Shown here piece after piece: positions 30,845 to 41,519 of a stretch of 64,000 nt of DNA. Position numbers and translations under genes: made by a program. Origin of the DNA: Sphingomonas sp. S1-29 (GTDB lineage: Bacteria; Pseudomonadota; Alphaproteobacteria; Sphingomonadales; Sphingomonadaceae); NCBI RefSeq assembly GCF_026167545.1, contig NZ_CP110678.1, positions 1,919,501 to 1,983,500 of the forward strand, given 5' to 3'. The notes under the pieces were generated by a model. It saw nothing but the letters and a program-made list of their open reading frames with translations. It had not been told where the DNA came from and searched no databases. The stretch's first letter is position 1; every line of letters begins with the position of its first letter.

Positions 30845-32188
30845 TTGGTTCCTCGCTACGCCCGCGCTGCCATGACCGACCTCTGGACGCCCGAGGCGCG
30901 CTTCCGCATCTGGTTCGAGATCGAAGCGCACGCGACCGACGCGCTCGCCGACCTCGGCGTCGTGCCGCGCGAGGCCGCGCAGGCGTTGTGGGACTGGTGG
31001 AACGCCGCGCGCGCGGCCTCTGCCGATGGCGAGGCACCGATCGACGTCGCCGCGATCGACGCGATCGAGGCGGTGACCAAGCATGACGTCATCGCCTTCC
31101 TCACCTGGGTTTCCGAGCAGGTCGGCCCGCAGGCGCGTTTCATGCACCAGGGCATGACCTCGTCCGACGTGCTCGACACCTGCCTCGCGGTCCAGCTCGC
31201 GCGCGCCGCCGATCTGCTGATCGCCGATCTCGACGCGCTGCTGGCGGCGATCAAGACCCGCGCGTTCGAACACAAGCTCACCCCGACGATCGGCCGCAGC
31301 CACGGCATCCATGCCGAACCCGTCACCTTCGGCCTCAAGCTCGCCCAGGCCTATGCCGAATTCGCGCGTAATCGCGAACGGCTGGTCGCCGCGCGCGCCG
31401 ACATCGCCACCTGCGCGATTTCGGGCGCGGTCGGCACCTTCGCCAATATCGACCCCGCGGTCGAAGCGCATGTCGCCGCCAAGATGGGCCTCAGCGTCGA
31501 GCCGGTGTCGACCCAGGTCATCCCGCGCGATCGCCACGCGATGTTCTTTGCCACGCTCGGCGTGATCGCCAGCTCGATCGAGCGCCTCGCCACCGAAGTC
31601 CGCCACCTCCAGCGCACCGAAGTCTTGGAGGCCGAGGAACATTTCTCGCCCGGCCAAAAGGGCTCGTCGGCGATGCCGCATAAGCGCAACCCAGTATTGA
31701 CCGAAAACCTAACCGGCCTGGCCCGCATGGTCCGCGGCTATGTCACCCCCGCGCTCGAGAATGTCGCTTTGTGGCACGAGCGCGACATCAGCCATTCGTC
31801 GGTCGAGCGCTATATCGGCCCCGATGCTACGATCACCCTCGATTTCGCGCTCGCCCGCCTCACCGGGGTGATCGAAAAGCTGGTCGTATACCCGGTGCGG
31901 ATGCAGAAGAATCTCGATCGCATGGGCGGCCTCGTCCATTCGCAGCGCGTCCTGCTCGCGCTCACCCAGGCGGGCGTCAGCCGCGAGGATTCCTACCGCC
32001 TCGTCCAGCGCAACGCGATGAAAGTGTGGGAAAGCGACGGCGAATTGTCGCTGCTCGAACTGCTAAAGGCCGACCCCGAAGTCACCGCCGCGCTGCCGGT
32101 CGAGGAGATCGAGGCGAAGTTCGACCTCGGCTATCATTTCAAGCACGTCGACACGATCTTCGCGCGGGTGTTTGGCACGGGGGGCTAG
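30845..32188 (+). CDS. purB: adenylosuccinate lyase
   Basis: A 447-residue lyase catalysing two steps of purine synthesis. The fumarase/aspartase signature SSAMPHKRNP and HQGMTSSDVLDT are present. The start is TTG 30845, with AAAGGA at 30834-30839 directly upstream, giving (M)VPRYARAAM; the first ATG in frame (30872) would lose conserved residues. The frame is open far upstream but that part is antisense to nfu. Confidence 0.95.
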   Translation: MVPRYARAAMTDLWTPEARFRIWFEIEAHATDALADLGVVPREAAQALWDWWNAARAASADGEAPIDVAAIDAIEAVTKHDVIAFLTWVSEQVGPQARFMHQGMTSSDVLDTCLAVQLARAADLLIADLDALLAAIKTRAFEHKLTPTIGRSHGIHAEPVTFGLKLAQAYAEFARNRERLVAARADIATCAISGAVGTFANIDPAVEAHVAAKMGLSVEPVSTQVIPRDRHAMFFATLGVIASSIERLATEVRHLQRTEVLEAEEHFSPGQKGSSAMPHKRNPVLTENLTGLARMVRGYVTPALENVALWHERDISHSSVERYIGPDATITLDFALARLTGVIEKLVVYPVRMQKNLDRMGGLVHSQRVLLALTQAGVSREDSYRLVQRNAMKVWESDGELSLLELLKADPEVTAALPVEEIEAKFDLGYHFKHVDTIFARVFGTGG

Positions 32189-32264
32189 GCTGGAGGGTCG
32201 TCAACGCGGTCGGTCGGCACGCGATAGCTAGCTGGGCGAGAGCCGTGCTCGTCTCGGCTCCTCG

Positions 32265-33824
32265 CTAGATTTCGGCTTCCAGCTCCCGCAAGCTGCGACC
32301 CCGCGTTTCACGACCAGCATAGCCGACCAGCCCTGCCGATGCGGTCATGGGCACCAACAAGGCGAGGGCGGCCCCCCCTAGCGTTGGAATAAGGCCGACC
32401 AGAGCGAAGCCCTGCGCCGCCACGCCACCAAACTTGCTGCTGGCAGCGATCAAGCCGGTTGCGCGGCCGCGCACACCAAGCGGGTAGTTCTCCGCCGCGT
32501 ACGGCAGCAACACCGCGATCATGCCGTTGCTGCCAACGACCAGCAGCGCGATAACCGCGATCAGCACCGGGGGGGAAGAAAGTGCGGTGGCGGGAAGCAG
32601 TGCTCCGCCCAGTCCCATCAGCGTCAGCATGATGGTTCCGACCAGCGTCCATTTGCTGCTCCAGCGGCTGTAGAGCAGGGCTGCAACCATGATCGTTGGT
32701 AGTGCGACCAGCGCCGAGCTAGCGATGATCCCGCTGGCAAGCTCCGCGCTGAAGCCGCGATCGCGAAGATCGGATGGCAGCCAGAGCAGCAGTCCGAAAG
32801 TAACAAAGCTCCACGACAAGGCGGAGATCACCAGCGCTGCCGTCAGTTGTCGGTGATGCTGAGCTGCGAAGGCAGCATTGGGGGGCGTTGGTGCCGCCTG
32901 ACGCCGCACAATACCGAACCGGTCAGCCATTTGCGCCAACTCCGCCTCTCGCCCCTGCTCCAGTAGAAAGCGCGGGGATTCTGGGATCCACCTTGCCAGC
33001 GCGAGCAGCAGCAGGCCGGTCGGAAAACCCTGGAGCCACAAGCTTCGCCAACCAAACGCCGGCTCGAACAGGTGAGCGGCCCCGCTAGCGGCAAGGTAGC
33101 CGCCGACCAGACCGGTCCCGCCCACGAGCACCAGCACCCAGCTGCGATGCCGCGGTGGCATCACTTCGGCCAGCAAGGTGTAGACGACCGGCAGCATGCC
33201 CCCGGCCGAACAACCCATCAGGAAGCACATCAGCAGGTTCCACTCGAACGAGGGCATCGCCCCGCAGATGGATGTGGAGACGAACAGGATGGTCGACAGC
33301 AGAATGGACACGCGGCGGCCATAGATGTCCGCCAGCCAACCCCAGACAAACGATCCAATGGTGGTACCAAGGAGGGCGACGAACGGCAGCATGGCCGCGG
33401 ACGCCGCAGCGATGCCGTACTCGTCGCGCATGCCGGGCAGCACGAAACCCAGCGTCGCGGGTTTCATCGTGTCGATGATCAGGCCCAGCGTCAGGACCAG
33501 AAGCACCGTAGCGTGCCAACGGCCAAACGGTGTCTCGTCCGGGGCCTCGAACATCGTTGCGGCATGTGCATCATGCGTAACGCGTCGCTTTGGAAGCGCC
33601 CCGAAGATTGCCGCCGGCACGCCGAAAAGGATCAGCGCCATGCCCGCGTACATCCAGCCGTCCATCGGCATGCCGGCCAGATGATTGCCCATCTGGTGCG
33701 CCATTGCGAGCATCGGCAGGTGCAGAGCCACGCCGACACTGATCGCCGCGCAGCCCGCCCAGAAGATGGGCCAGCGTTCGCCGATTACCGATGCGCGACG
33801 CACCGCGTGGTTGCTTCGTGTCAT
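32265..33824 (-). CDS. MFS transporter, unknown substrate
   Basis: A 519-residue protein with about twelve membrane segments in two halves. The MFS loop motif GWLADIYGRR follows TM2 and RWIPESPRFLLEQGRE in the central loop is typical of sugar/organic acid porters. ATG 33824 with GGGGAG upstream. It points toward purB and away from uvrA. Codon choice looks slightly less GC-extreme than in neighbours, a weak hint of later arrival. The substrate is not inferable. Confidence 0.88.
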   Translation of the reverse strand: MTRSNHAVRRASVIGERWPIFWAGCAAISVGVALHLPMLAMAHQMGNHLAGMPMDGWMYAGMALILFGVPAAIFGALPKRRVTHDAHAATMFEAPDETPFGRWHATVLLVLTLGLIIDTMKPATLGFVLPGMRDEYGIAAASAAMLPFVALLGTTIGSFVWGWLADIYGRRVSILLSTILFVSTSICGAMPSFEWNLLMCFLMGCSAGGMLPVVYTLLAEVMPPRHRSWVLVLVGGTGLVGGYLAASGAAHLFEPAFGWRSLWLQGFPTGLLLLALARWIPESPRFLLEQGREAELAQMADRFGIVRRQAAPTPPNAAFAAQHHRQLTAALVISALSWSFVTFGLLLWLPSDLRDRGFSAELASGIIASSALVALPTIMVAALLYSRWSSKWTLVGTIMLTLMGLGGALLPATALSSPPVLIAVIALLVVGSNGMIAVLLPYAAENYPLGVRGRATGLIAASSKFGGVAAQGFALVGLIPTLGGAALALLVPMTASAGLVGYAGRETRGRSLRELEAEI

Positions 33825-34014
33825 TGTGCTCCCCGACGGGGCGCTCCTAGCCTGCCAAGCGCAGCGCGCCAACTTGCCACTTGGGGCGCAGCGCGGTTTA
33901 TCGGCTCACCCCCACGGCAGTCACGGCGCGCGAAAGCCGCACCACCACCCCCCTACCAGCCCCGTGATCGCGCCCCTATCTCGTGCCCCGGCCTTGGCCC
34001 TAGCCCTAGCTCCA

Positions 34015-34029
34015 GAACGAAGATAGAAC
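34015..34029 (+). promoter_or_regulatory. LexA (SOS) box of uvrA
   Basis: GAACGAAGATAGAAC is a GAAC-N7-GAAC direct repeat, the complement form of the alphaproteobacterial LexA consensus GTTC-N7-GTTC. It ends 7 bases before the uvrA ATG, so a bound LexA would block a promoter or early elongation. Position in front of a classic SOS gene supports the call. Confidence 0.85.
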
Positions 34030-34036
34030 GCACCGC

Positions 34037-37048
<3,012 letters not shown>

Positions 37049-37170
37049 GCCCTTTCTAATCGGGGGAGAGGATGGGGCCGGCCAGATTCGTATTTCGACC
37101 TTGTTCGGATTGGCTATCTTACCGATTGCGGGGACCGAAAAAACCACTTTACTTGGTTGCCGGTAAAACT

Positions 37171-37195
37171 CACTTTGCCGTTAACGGCGAAAGTG
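37171..37195 (+). other. inverted repeat before the OLD-type gene
   Basis: CACTTTGCCG, TTAA, CGGCGAAAGTG form a hairpin with one bulge, ending 7 bases before the ATG at 37203. A related CACTTT...GCCGGTAA lies 25 bases upstream. It may be an operator or may hide the start codon in structure. Either role is inference. Confidence 0.5.
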
Positions 37196-37202
37196 GATCG
37201 AG

Positions 37203-39095
37203 ATGAGATACCTGAAATTCCGCATTCTCAACTTTAAGGGTATCAAGGAAGCTAATATTGACCTTCGCTCTATGACCGGAGCGAACGTTTTTTCGTTAGT
37301 CGGACTGAATGAAAGTGGAAAAACCACAATCCTTGAAGCTATCCATAGCTTCTCACCGGACTATTTAACAAATAGCCTCAGAAAGACCAAGTCGAAAACT
37401 GCTGCTGACTCTGCCAAAGACCGCCTTCCTCGACATTTACTCGCACGGTTTACGGGATCCATTATCGTCGAAGCGACCGTAGAAATATCCGAGAAGGAAA
37501 AGTCGGATATTGCCGATGACATTAGGGGTGAGACCGGCATATTTATATTGAAGGACGATTTACCAGATACCTTTACGTTGTGTCGCTCTGATGTATTTGA
37601 ACGCGGGGACTATGTTGACACAACAAGGCGGTTCGGATTCGAATTGAAAGGAAAGCGTCAAGGCGATCGCAAACGCAAGGTTATATCGGGAGACGATTAT
37701 AACGCAGTGTATGATTGCCTTTGGGGCGCGACGCCGGACATAGCCTACTACGACAGCTTCATATTTGATTTCCCCAAAAGGATATACCTCACCAACCGTC
37801 CAGGCGCGGGGAGCTGGGTATACCGTAAAATGTTCGAAGACGTTCTAGCAGCAGGCAAGGTAAAATATAAACTCGACGATATCGTCCGACGCATACAGAA
37901 TGACCACTATAAGCGATCCTGGTTAGAGTTTTTCATTGCATGGAGCGAGGAAGATGAAAAATCTCGCGTTCAACAAATAATTGACCAAGCGTCAAATACG
38001 ATTACGGAATCTGTTTTTGGCAAGTGGAACAAGATTTTTGGAGAAGATGTTGGAGATAAAGAAATATCCGTCGAGTTTGGCGTAGAGGAAGGGCGGGTTT
38101 TAGATAAGTCCTCAAAGTCATATTTAGCATGCGACAACCACGACCTTTATATTTCTCTACAGATAAAGCAAGGAACAAGGCGCTTTCCGATCCAGGATAG
38201 GTCATTGGGCTTTAGATGGTTTTTCGCCTTTTTGCTCTTTACGCAGTTTAGAACGAAAAGAAGTGAATTCCGTCCAGTGCTGTTTTTGTTTGATGAGCCT
38301 GCTGCCAATTTACATTCGGCTGCGCAAGAACGCTTGATAGAGAGTTTTCCGGAAATTGCGACCGGCAATAACATGCTATTATACACTACTCATTCTCACT
38401 ACATGATAAGTCCAGATTGGCTAGAGCAGACCTTCATCGTAACCAATGCAGCTGATGCACCTGGGGTCAGCATGGTGGACTCTGCCATCATAGATGACGA
38501 GTTTTTGGACATAAAAGCCCAGCGATATCGCGATTTTGCAAATGCCCATCCGTCTGAGACTAGTTACTTCCAGCCTATAATGGATCGCCTCGAAGTACGG
38601 CCTAGTAGATTTGATGCATCATTGCCAAGTGTCGTTCTGGAAGGAAAATCGGACTATTACTTACTGCGTTACGCATCTATACTTCTAGATTGTAAAAATG
38701 TACGCCTTATTCCTGCAACAGGATCGGGGACGTTCTCCGCGCTTATTGGGTTAGGAGCAGCCTGGGGTACCAAGTTCGTTTTCCTACTCGACAGTGACAA
38801 TGCCGGGATCAAAGAGCGAGCTAGATACGCACTCGACCATGGGGCTCGAGCCGAGGCAATCTGCTGCTTGAGGGATTTCGATGATAGCCTCTCTGATATC
38901 GAATCATTGTTGGACACCCAGTCACGTGAATTAATCTCTACTTATCTTAAAGTAGAAAGGTTGTCTAAGAAGACCATAATGCGCTTTTTCCAAGAACAAC
39001 TTGCCAAACGTGATATTTTCTCTTTAGGCTCTGGGTTCGAGCAGCGGGCCGGCGCTGTTCTTCTTGGACTTAATGGGAAAATCGAATCTCTTTGA
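37203..39095 (+). CDS. OLD-type ATPase/TOPRIM nuclease, probable phage-defence gene
   Basis: A 630-residue protein. The N-terminal ABC-type ATPase has Walker A GLNESGKTT (residues 34-42), Walker B LFLFDEPAANLH (near 361-370) and an H-loop YTTHSHYMI. The C-terminal TOPRIM domain shows VVLEGKSDYY (acidic residue near 479) and LLDSDNAG (near 528). This order defines the OLD (overcoming lysogenization defect) family, whose members act in phage defence alone or with partners (Gabija, PARIS, retron-Eco8). No UvrD-like helicase, reverse transcriptase or AriB partner is seen. Base composition differs sharply: two sampled 60-base lines (37321, 38281) hold 24 and 27 G+C against 36 at 36001. Recent transfer is likely. 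Confidence 0.85.
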   Translation: MRYLKFRILNFKGIKEANIDLRSMTGANVFSLVGLNESGKTTILEAIHSFSPDYLTNSLRKTKSKTAADSAKDRLPRHLLARFTGSIIVEATVEISEKEKSDIADDIRGETGIFILKDDLPDTFTLCRSDVFERGDYVDTTRRFGFELKGKRQGDRKRKVISGDDYNAVYDCLWGATPDIAYYDSFIFDFPKRIYLTNRPGAGSWVYRKMFEDVLAAGKVKYKLDDIVRRIQNDHYKRSWLEFFIAWSEEDEKSRVQQIIDQASNTITESVFGKWNKIFGEDVGDKEISVEFGVEEGRVLDKSSKSYLACDNHDLYISLQIKQGTRRFPIQDRSLGFRWFFAFLLFTQFRTKRSEFRPVLFLFDEPAANLHSAAQERLIESFPEIATGNNMLLYTTHSHYMISPDWLEQTFIVTNAADAPGVSMVDSAIIDDEFLDIKAQRYRDFANAHPSETSYFQPIMDRLEVRPSRFDASLPSVVLEGKSDYYLLRYASILLDCKNVRLIPATGSGTFSALIGLGAAWGTKFVFLLDSDNAGIKERARYALDHGARAEAICCLRDFDDSLSDIESLLDTQSRELISTYLKVERLSKKTIMRFFQEQLAKRDIFSLGSGFEQRAGAVLLGLNGKIESL

Positions 39096-39158
39096 TAGCC
39101 AGCGCTTACGCAAGCTTGAACAGTCCTTGCTTGTGGCTGGTAGAATGAGTTGCACCCT

Positions 39159-39434
39159 TCAACCCAACCCCGCCGCCTTCCGTAGCGCCTCGTTCATCCG
39201 CGCCTGCCACCCCGGCCCGCCTTCGCGAAACTTCTCGATCACGTCGGGATCGAGCCGCAGCGTCACCTGGCGCTTCGCCGCGCCGCGCAGCGGCGGGCGG
39301 CCCTTCGCGACGCCGCTGCGCCCCAGATAGCCCGTCGCCGGGCGGATCACCTTGCCGCCGATCGCGATCTCGGCGACCTCGGCCATTACCGCCGTCAGCT
39401 CGGGGGCATCGTCCGGGTCAGTCCAGTCCGACAT
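39159..39434 (-). CDS. brnA: BrnA-type antitoxin
   Basis: A 91-residue protein ending in RQVTLRLDPDVIEKFREGGPGWQARMNEALRKAA, the C-terminal ribbon-helix-helix of BrnA (RLDPDVIEKF, GWQxRMNEAL). The N-terminal part is acidic and would bind the toxin. The reading frame is intact and its start overlaps the end of the broken brnT. It normally neutralises BrnT and represses the operon. Confidence 0.88.
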   Translation of the reverse strand: MSDWTDPDDAPELTAVMAEVAEIAIGGKVIRPATGYLGRSGVAKGRPPLRGAAKRQVTLRLDPDVIEKFREGGPGWQARMNEALRKAAGLG

Positions 39435-39689
39435 GCTTGATCTCCCATTGGTGCAAGCGCTGCACCGAAATCACGCGGCGGGCACCCTCGCGCTCGGTCC
39501 ACACGACGGCGACGGCAACCTGCTCGATCCAGCCATAGCTGACGTACCGGGTCTCGCCGTAATCGACCGGTCGTCGACCAGCGTCTTCACGCGGCCATCG
39601 AACACCGATCCGGCATCGGCAAAATCCAGTCCCCGCTCGCGCAGCGTCGCGTCACGCTTGGCCGGATTGAGGCTGATCTCGACGTATCG
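39418..39689 (-). pseudogene. brnT: brnT toxin remnant, frameshifted
   Basis: On the minus strand, 39689 to about 39583 reads RYVEISLNPAKRDATLRERGLDFADAGSVFDGR... then LVDDR, and the continuation DYGETRYVSYGWIEQVAVAVVWTEREG..RRVISV..HQWEIKHVGLD lies in the next frame and ends at TGA 39420-39418. Between CGG (Arg) and GAT (Asp) only TC remains, where BrnT usually has Phe (TTC) in DDRFDYGE, so one T is missing. No ATG, GTG or TTG precedes the fragment in frame (TAG lies shortly upstream). Both defects suggest the RNase toxin is dead. A sequencing error could explain the shift but not the missing start. Confidence 0.82.
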
Positions 39690-39706
39690 ATTATGTAACT
39701 ACGATA
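39685..39706 (-). promoter_or_regulatory. possible BrnA operator
   Basis: TATCG (39685-39689) and CGATA (39702-39706) form an inverted repeat around an AT-rich centre at the former brnT start, where BrnA normally binds. It is short and could be chance. Confidence 0.3.
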
Positions 39707-39879
39707 TGCGTGCGGTCGATGCGGGGTTGCTGGTGGTGCTTCTGCCTTGCTCCCAAAGGCCCCGCCGCGGCAAAGCCGCGTCGTCGGTCGGGCTGGCTTC
39801 GCCACCCGCCGGCCGGGCTTGCCGGTGCCTTCGCACCGTGCTGGATTTAGCTGTCGCTAAATCCTAGCATTCGCGCGCC
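39690..39879. other. gap between brnT remnant and cupin gene
   Basis: 190 bases without a supported gene. It holds several short hairpins, the clearest being GGATTTAG-CTGT-CGCTAAATCC at about 39842-39866, just ahead of the cupin start, and GCGGCAAAGCCGC near 39774. Such scrambled hairpins often mark old insertion edges. Confidence 0.4.
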
Positions 39880-40275
39880 ATGCCCCATCTCCCCACCAAC
39901 CCCGCCCATCTCGGCCTTGGCGCAACCGCCAGCGTCGAACCCGCGATCACCGACGAAAGCTGGTACGCCGCCTATGCCGAGCGCCACGCCGCCGACGGCA
40001 TCGAAGGCCGGCTTGTCTCGCAATATGACTTCACCGAGAGCTGGGCTGCATGGGAGGTCCACCCGCACGGTGCCGAGCTGGTGATCTGCACCGCGGGCCG
40101 CATGACGCTGCACCAGGAACATCCCGACGGCACCACCGCCACGCTAACGCTCGGCCCCGGCGACTATGCGATCAATCCGCCGGGCGTGTGGCACACCGCC
40201 GACATTGCGCCCGGCAACAGTTGCACCGCGATCTTCATCACCCCTGGTGAAGGTACCGCGCACCGCCCGCGGTAA
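39880..40275 (+). CDS. cupin domain protein
   Basis: A 131-residue single-domain cupin. Motif 1 is WEVHPHGAELVICTAGRMTLHQE (His, His, Glu ligands) and motif 2 is GDYAINPPGVWHTADI (His). It is likely a metal-binding enzyme or sensor with unknown substrate. It stands alone between the brn remnant and a family C repeat. Confidence 0.85.
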   Translation: MPHLPTNPAHLGLGATASVEPAITDESWYAAYAERHAADGIEGRLVSQYDFTESWAAWEVHPHGAELVICTAGRMTLHQEHPDGTTATLTLGPGDYAINPPGVWHTADIAPGNSCTAIFITPGEGTAHRPR

Positions 40276-40292
40276 GGGGGCGTGCGCTCTCC

Positions 40293-40396
40293 CGTCACCC
40301 CGGCCTTGAGCCGGGGCCCAGGGCGGCGGGCGCGACGTTCGCGCCTCTTGCCGCATCGCTCGCGGCCCTGGGCCCCGGCTCAAGGCCGGGGTGACG
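40293..40396. repeat. palindromic doublet, family C copy 1
   Basis: The 28-base arms 40293-40320 and 40369-40396 are exact inverses, each a hairpin (CCCCGGCCTTGAGCCGGGG). A further partial GGGGCCGGGGTGACG follows to about 40412. It sits between the convergent cupin and trhO genes. Confidence 0.92.
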
Positions 40397-40443
40397 GTGA
40401 GGGGCCGGGGTGACGATGGGGGGCTGGGGCTACGGTGGGAACG

Positions 40444-41397
40444 TCATTCCTCGCCCTCGCCCGCCCCCAGCACCGCGCCGACATGTGCCACCCCGCGCGC
40501 TTCGGCCAGCCGCTCCTGCCGGTGCCGCTCGGCATAGCCCGCGCGCTGCTCATCGGTGCGCTCGGCATGGCAGGCGGGGCAGCTCACCCCCTCGACATAT
40601 AGCGGCGAGGCGCGCTGCTGCGGCGTCACCGGCATCCGGCACGCGCGGCACAGCGCGTTGTCGCCGGGCTGGAGCCCATGCCCCACCGACACCCGCTCGT
40701 CGAACACGAAGCACTCGCCCTGCCACCGGCTCTGCTCGGGCGGCACGGTTTCGAGATAGGCGAGGATGCCCCCCTGCAAATGATAGACGTCGTCGATCCC
40801 CTCGGCTTTAAGGAACGCGGTCGCCTTCTCGCAGCGGATGCCGCCGGTGCAGAACATCGCCACCTTGGTCGCGCCGCTGGTTACCCGCTCGCGATTGGCG
40901 CGGAACCAATCGGGAAAGTCGCGGAAGGTCCGCGTCGCCGGATCGATCGCCCGGTCGAAGCTGCCGAGCGCCACCTCGTAATCGTTGCGGGTGTCGATGA
41001 CGACCGTATCGGGCTGCTCGATCAGCGCGTTCCAGTCGGCGGGGGGCACATAATGGCCGACGCCGGCAAGCGGATCGATGTCGGGCTCGCCCATCGTCAC
41101 GATCTCGCGCTTCAGCCGCACCTTCATCCGGTGGAACGGCATCTCTGCCGCCCGCGATTCCTTCACCTCGATATCGGCGCACCCCGGCAGCGCCCGGATA
41201 TGCTCCAGCACCGCCTCGATCCCCGCATCGCTCCCCGCGATCGTCCCGTTGATCCCTTCGCGCGCCAGCAGCAGCGTGCCCTTGACGCCGTGCGCGGCGC
41301 ACAAGGCGGCGAGCGGCGGCTGCAGCGCGGCGCAATCGGCAAAGGTGGCGAACCGATACAGCGCGATGATGCGTATCGGCGGTTGGACTGGCGGCAC
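40444..41397 (-). CDS. trhO: tRNA uridine(34) hydroxylase, rhodanese-related
   Basis: A 317-residue protein of the TrhO (YceA) family, which forms ho5U34 in tRNA using oxygen. The rhodanese active loop CTGGIRCEK, the family [12 protein letters not shown] segment and a C-terminal zinc ribbon (CRAC...CPAC) are visible. The start is GTG 41397, with AGGGA 5 bases upstream, giving (M)[15 protein letters not shown]; the ATG at 41457 adds 20 residues foreign to the family. Confidence 0.92.
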   Translation of the reverse strand: MPPVQPPIRIIALYRFATFADCAALQPPLAALCAAHGVKGTLLLAREGINGTIAGSDAGIEAVLEHIRALPGCADIEVKESRAAEMPFHRMKVRLKREIVTMGEPDIDPLAGVGHYVPPADWNALIEQPDTVVIDTRNDYEVALGSFDRAIDPATRTFRDFPDWFRANRERVTSGATKVAMFCTGGIRCEKATAFLKAEGIDDVYHLQGGILAYLETVPPEQSRWQGECFVFDERVSVGHGLQPGDNALCRACRMPVTPQQRASPLYVEGVSCPACHAERTDEQRAGYAERHRQERLAEARGVAHVGAVLGAGEGEE

Positions 41398-41519
41398 GGC
41401 GATCCCTAATGGTGGTGAGCCGCGCTCTCTAGCAGACCCGGCGTCGCGAATGAACATGGCTGAACCATTTGCGCGGGCACCCGTTCGGGTAGGAACGGCG
41501 ACACAGCAGCGAGGAATCG

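Noticed and set aside
32189-32264. Terminator between purB and the MFS gene
   Set aside because: Inverted pairing (AGCTAGC, GCTAG) is weak and no T run follows on either strand.
37049-37202. Retron non-coding RNA upstream of the OLD-type gene
   Set aside because: The gap is only about 150 bases, holds one short hairpin, and no reverse transcriptase gene is nearby.
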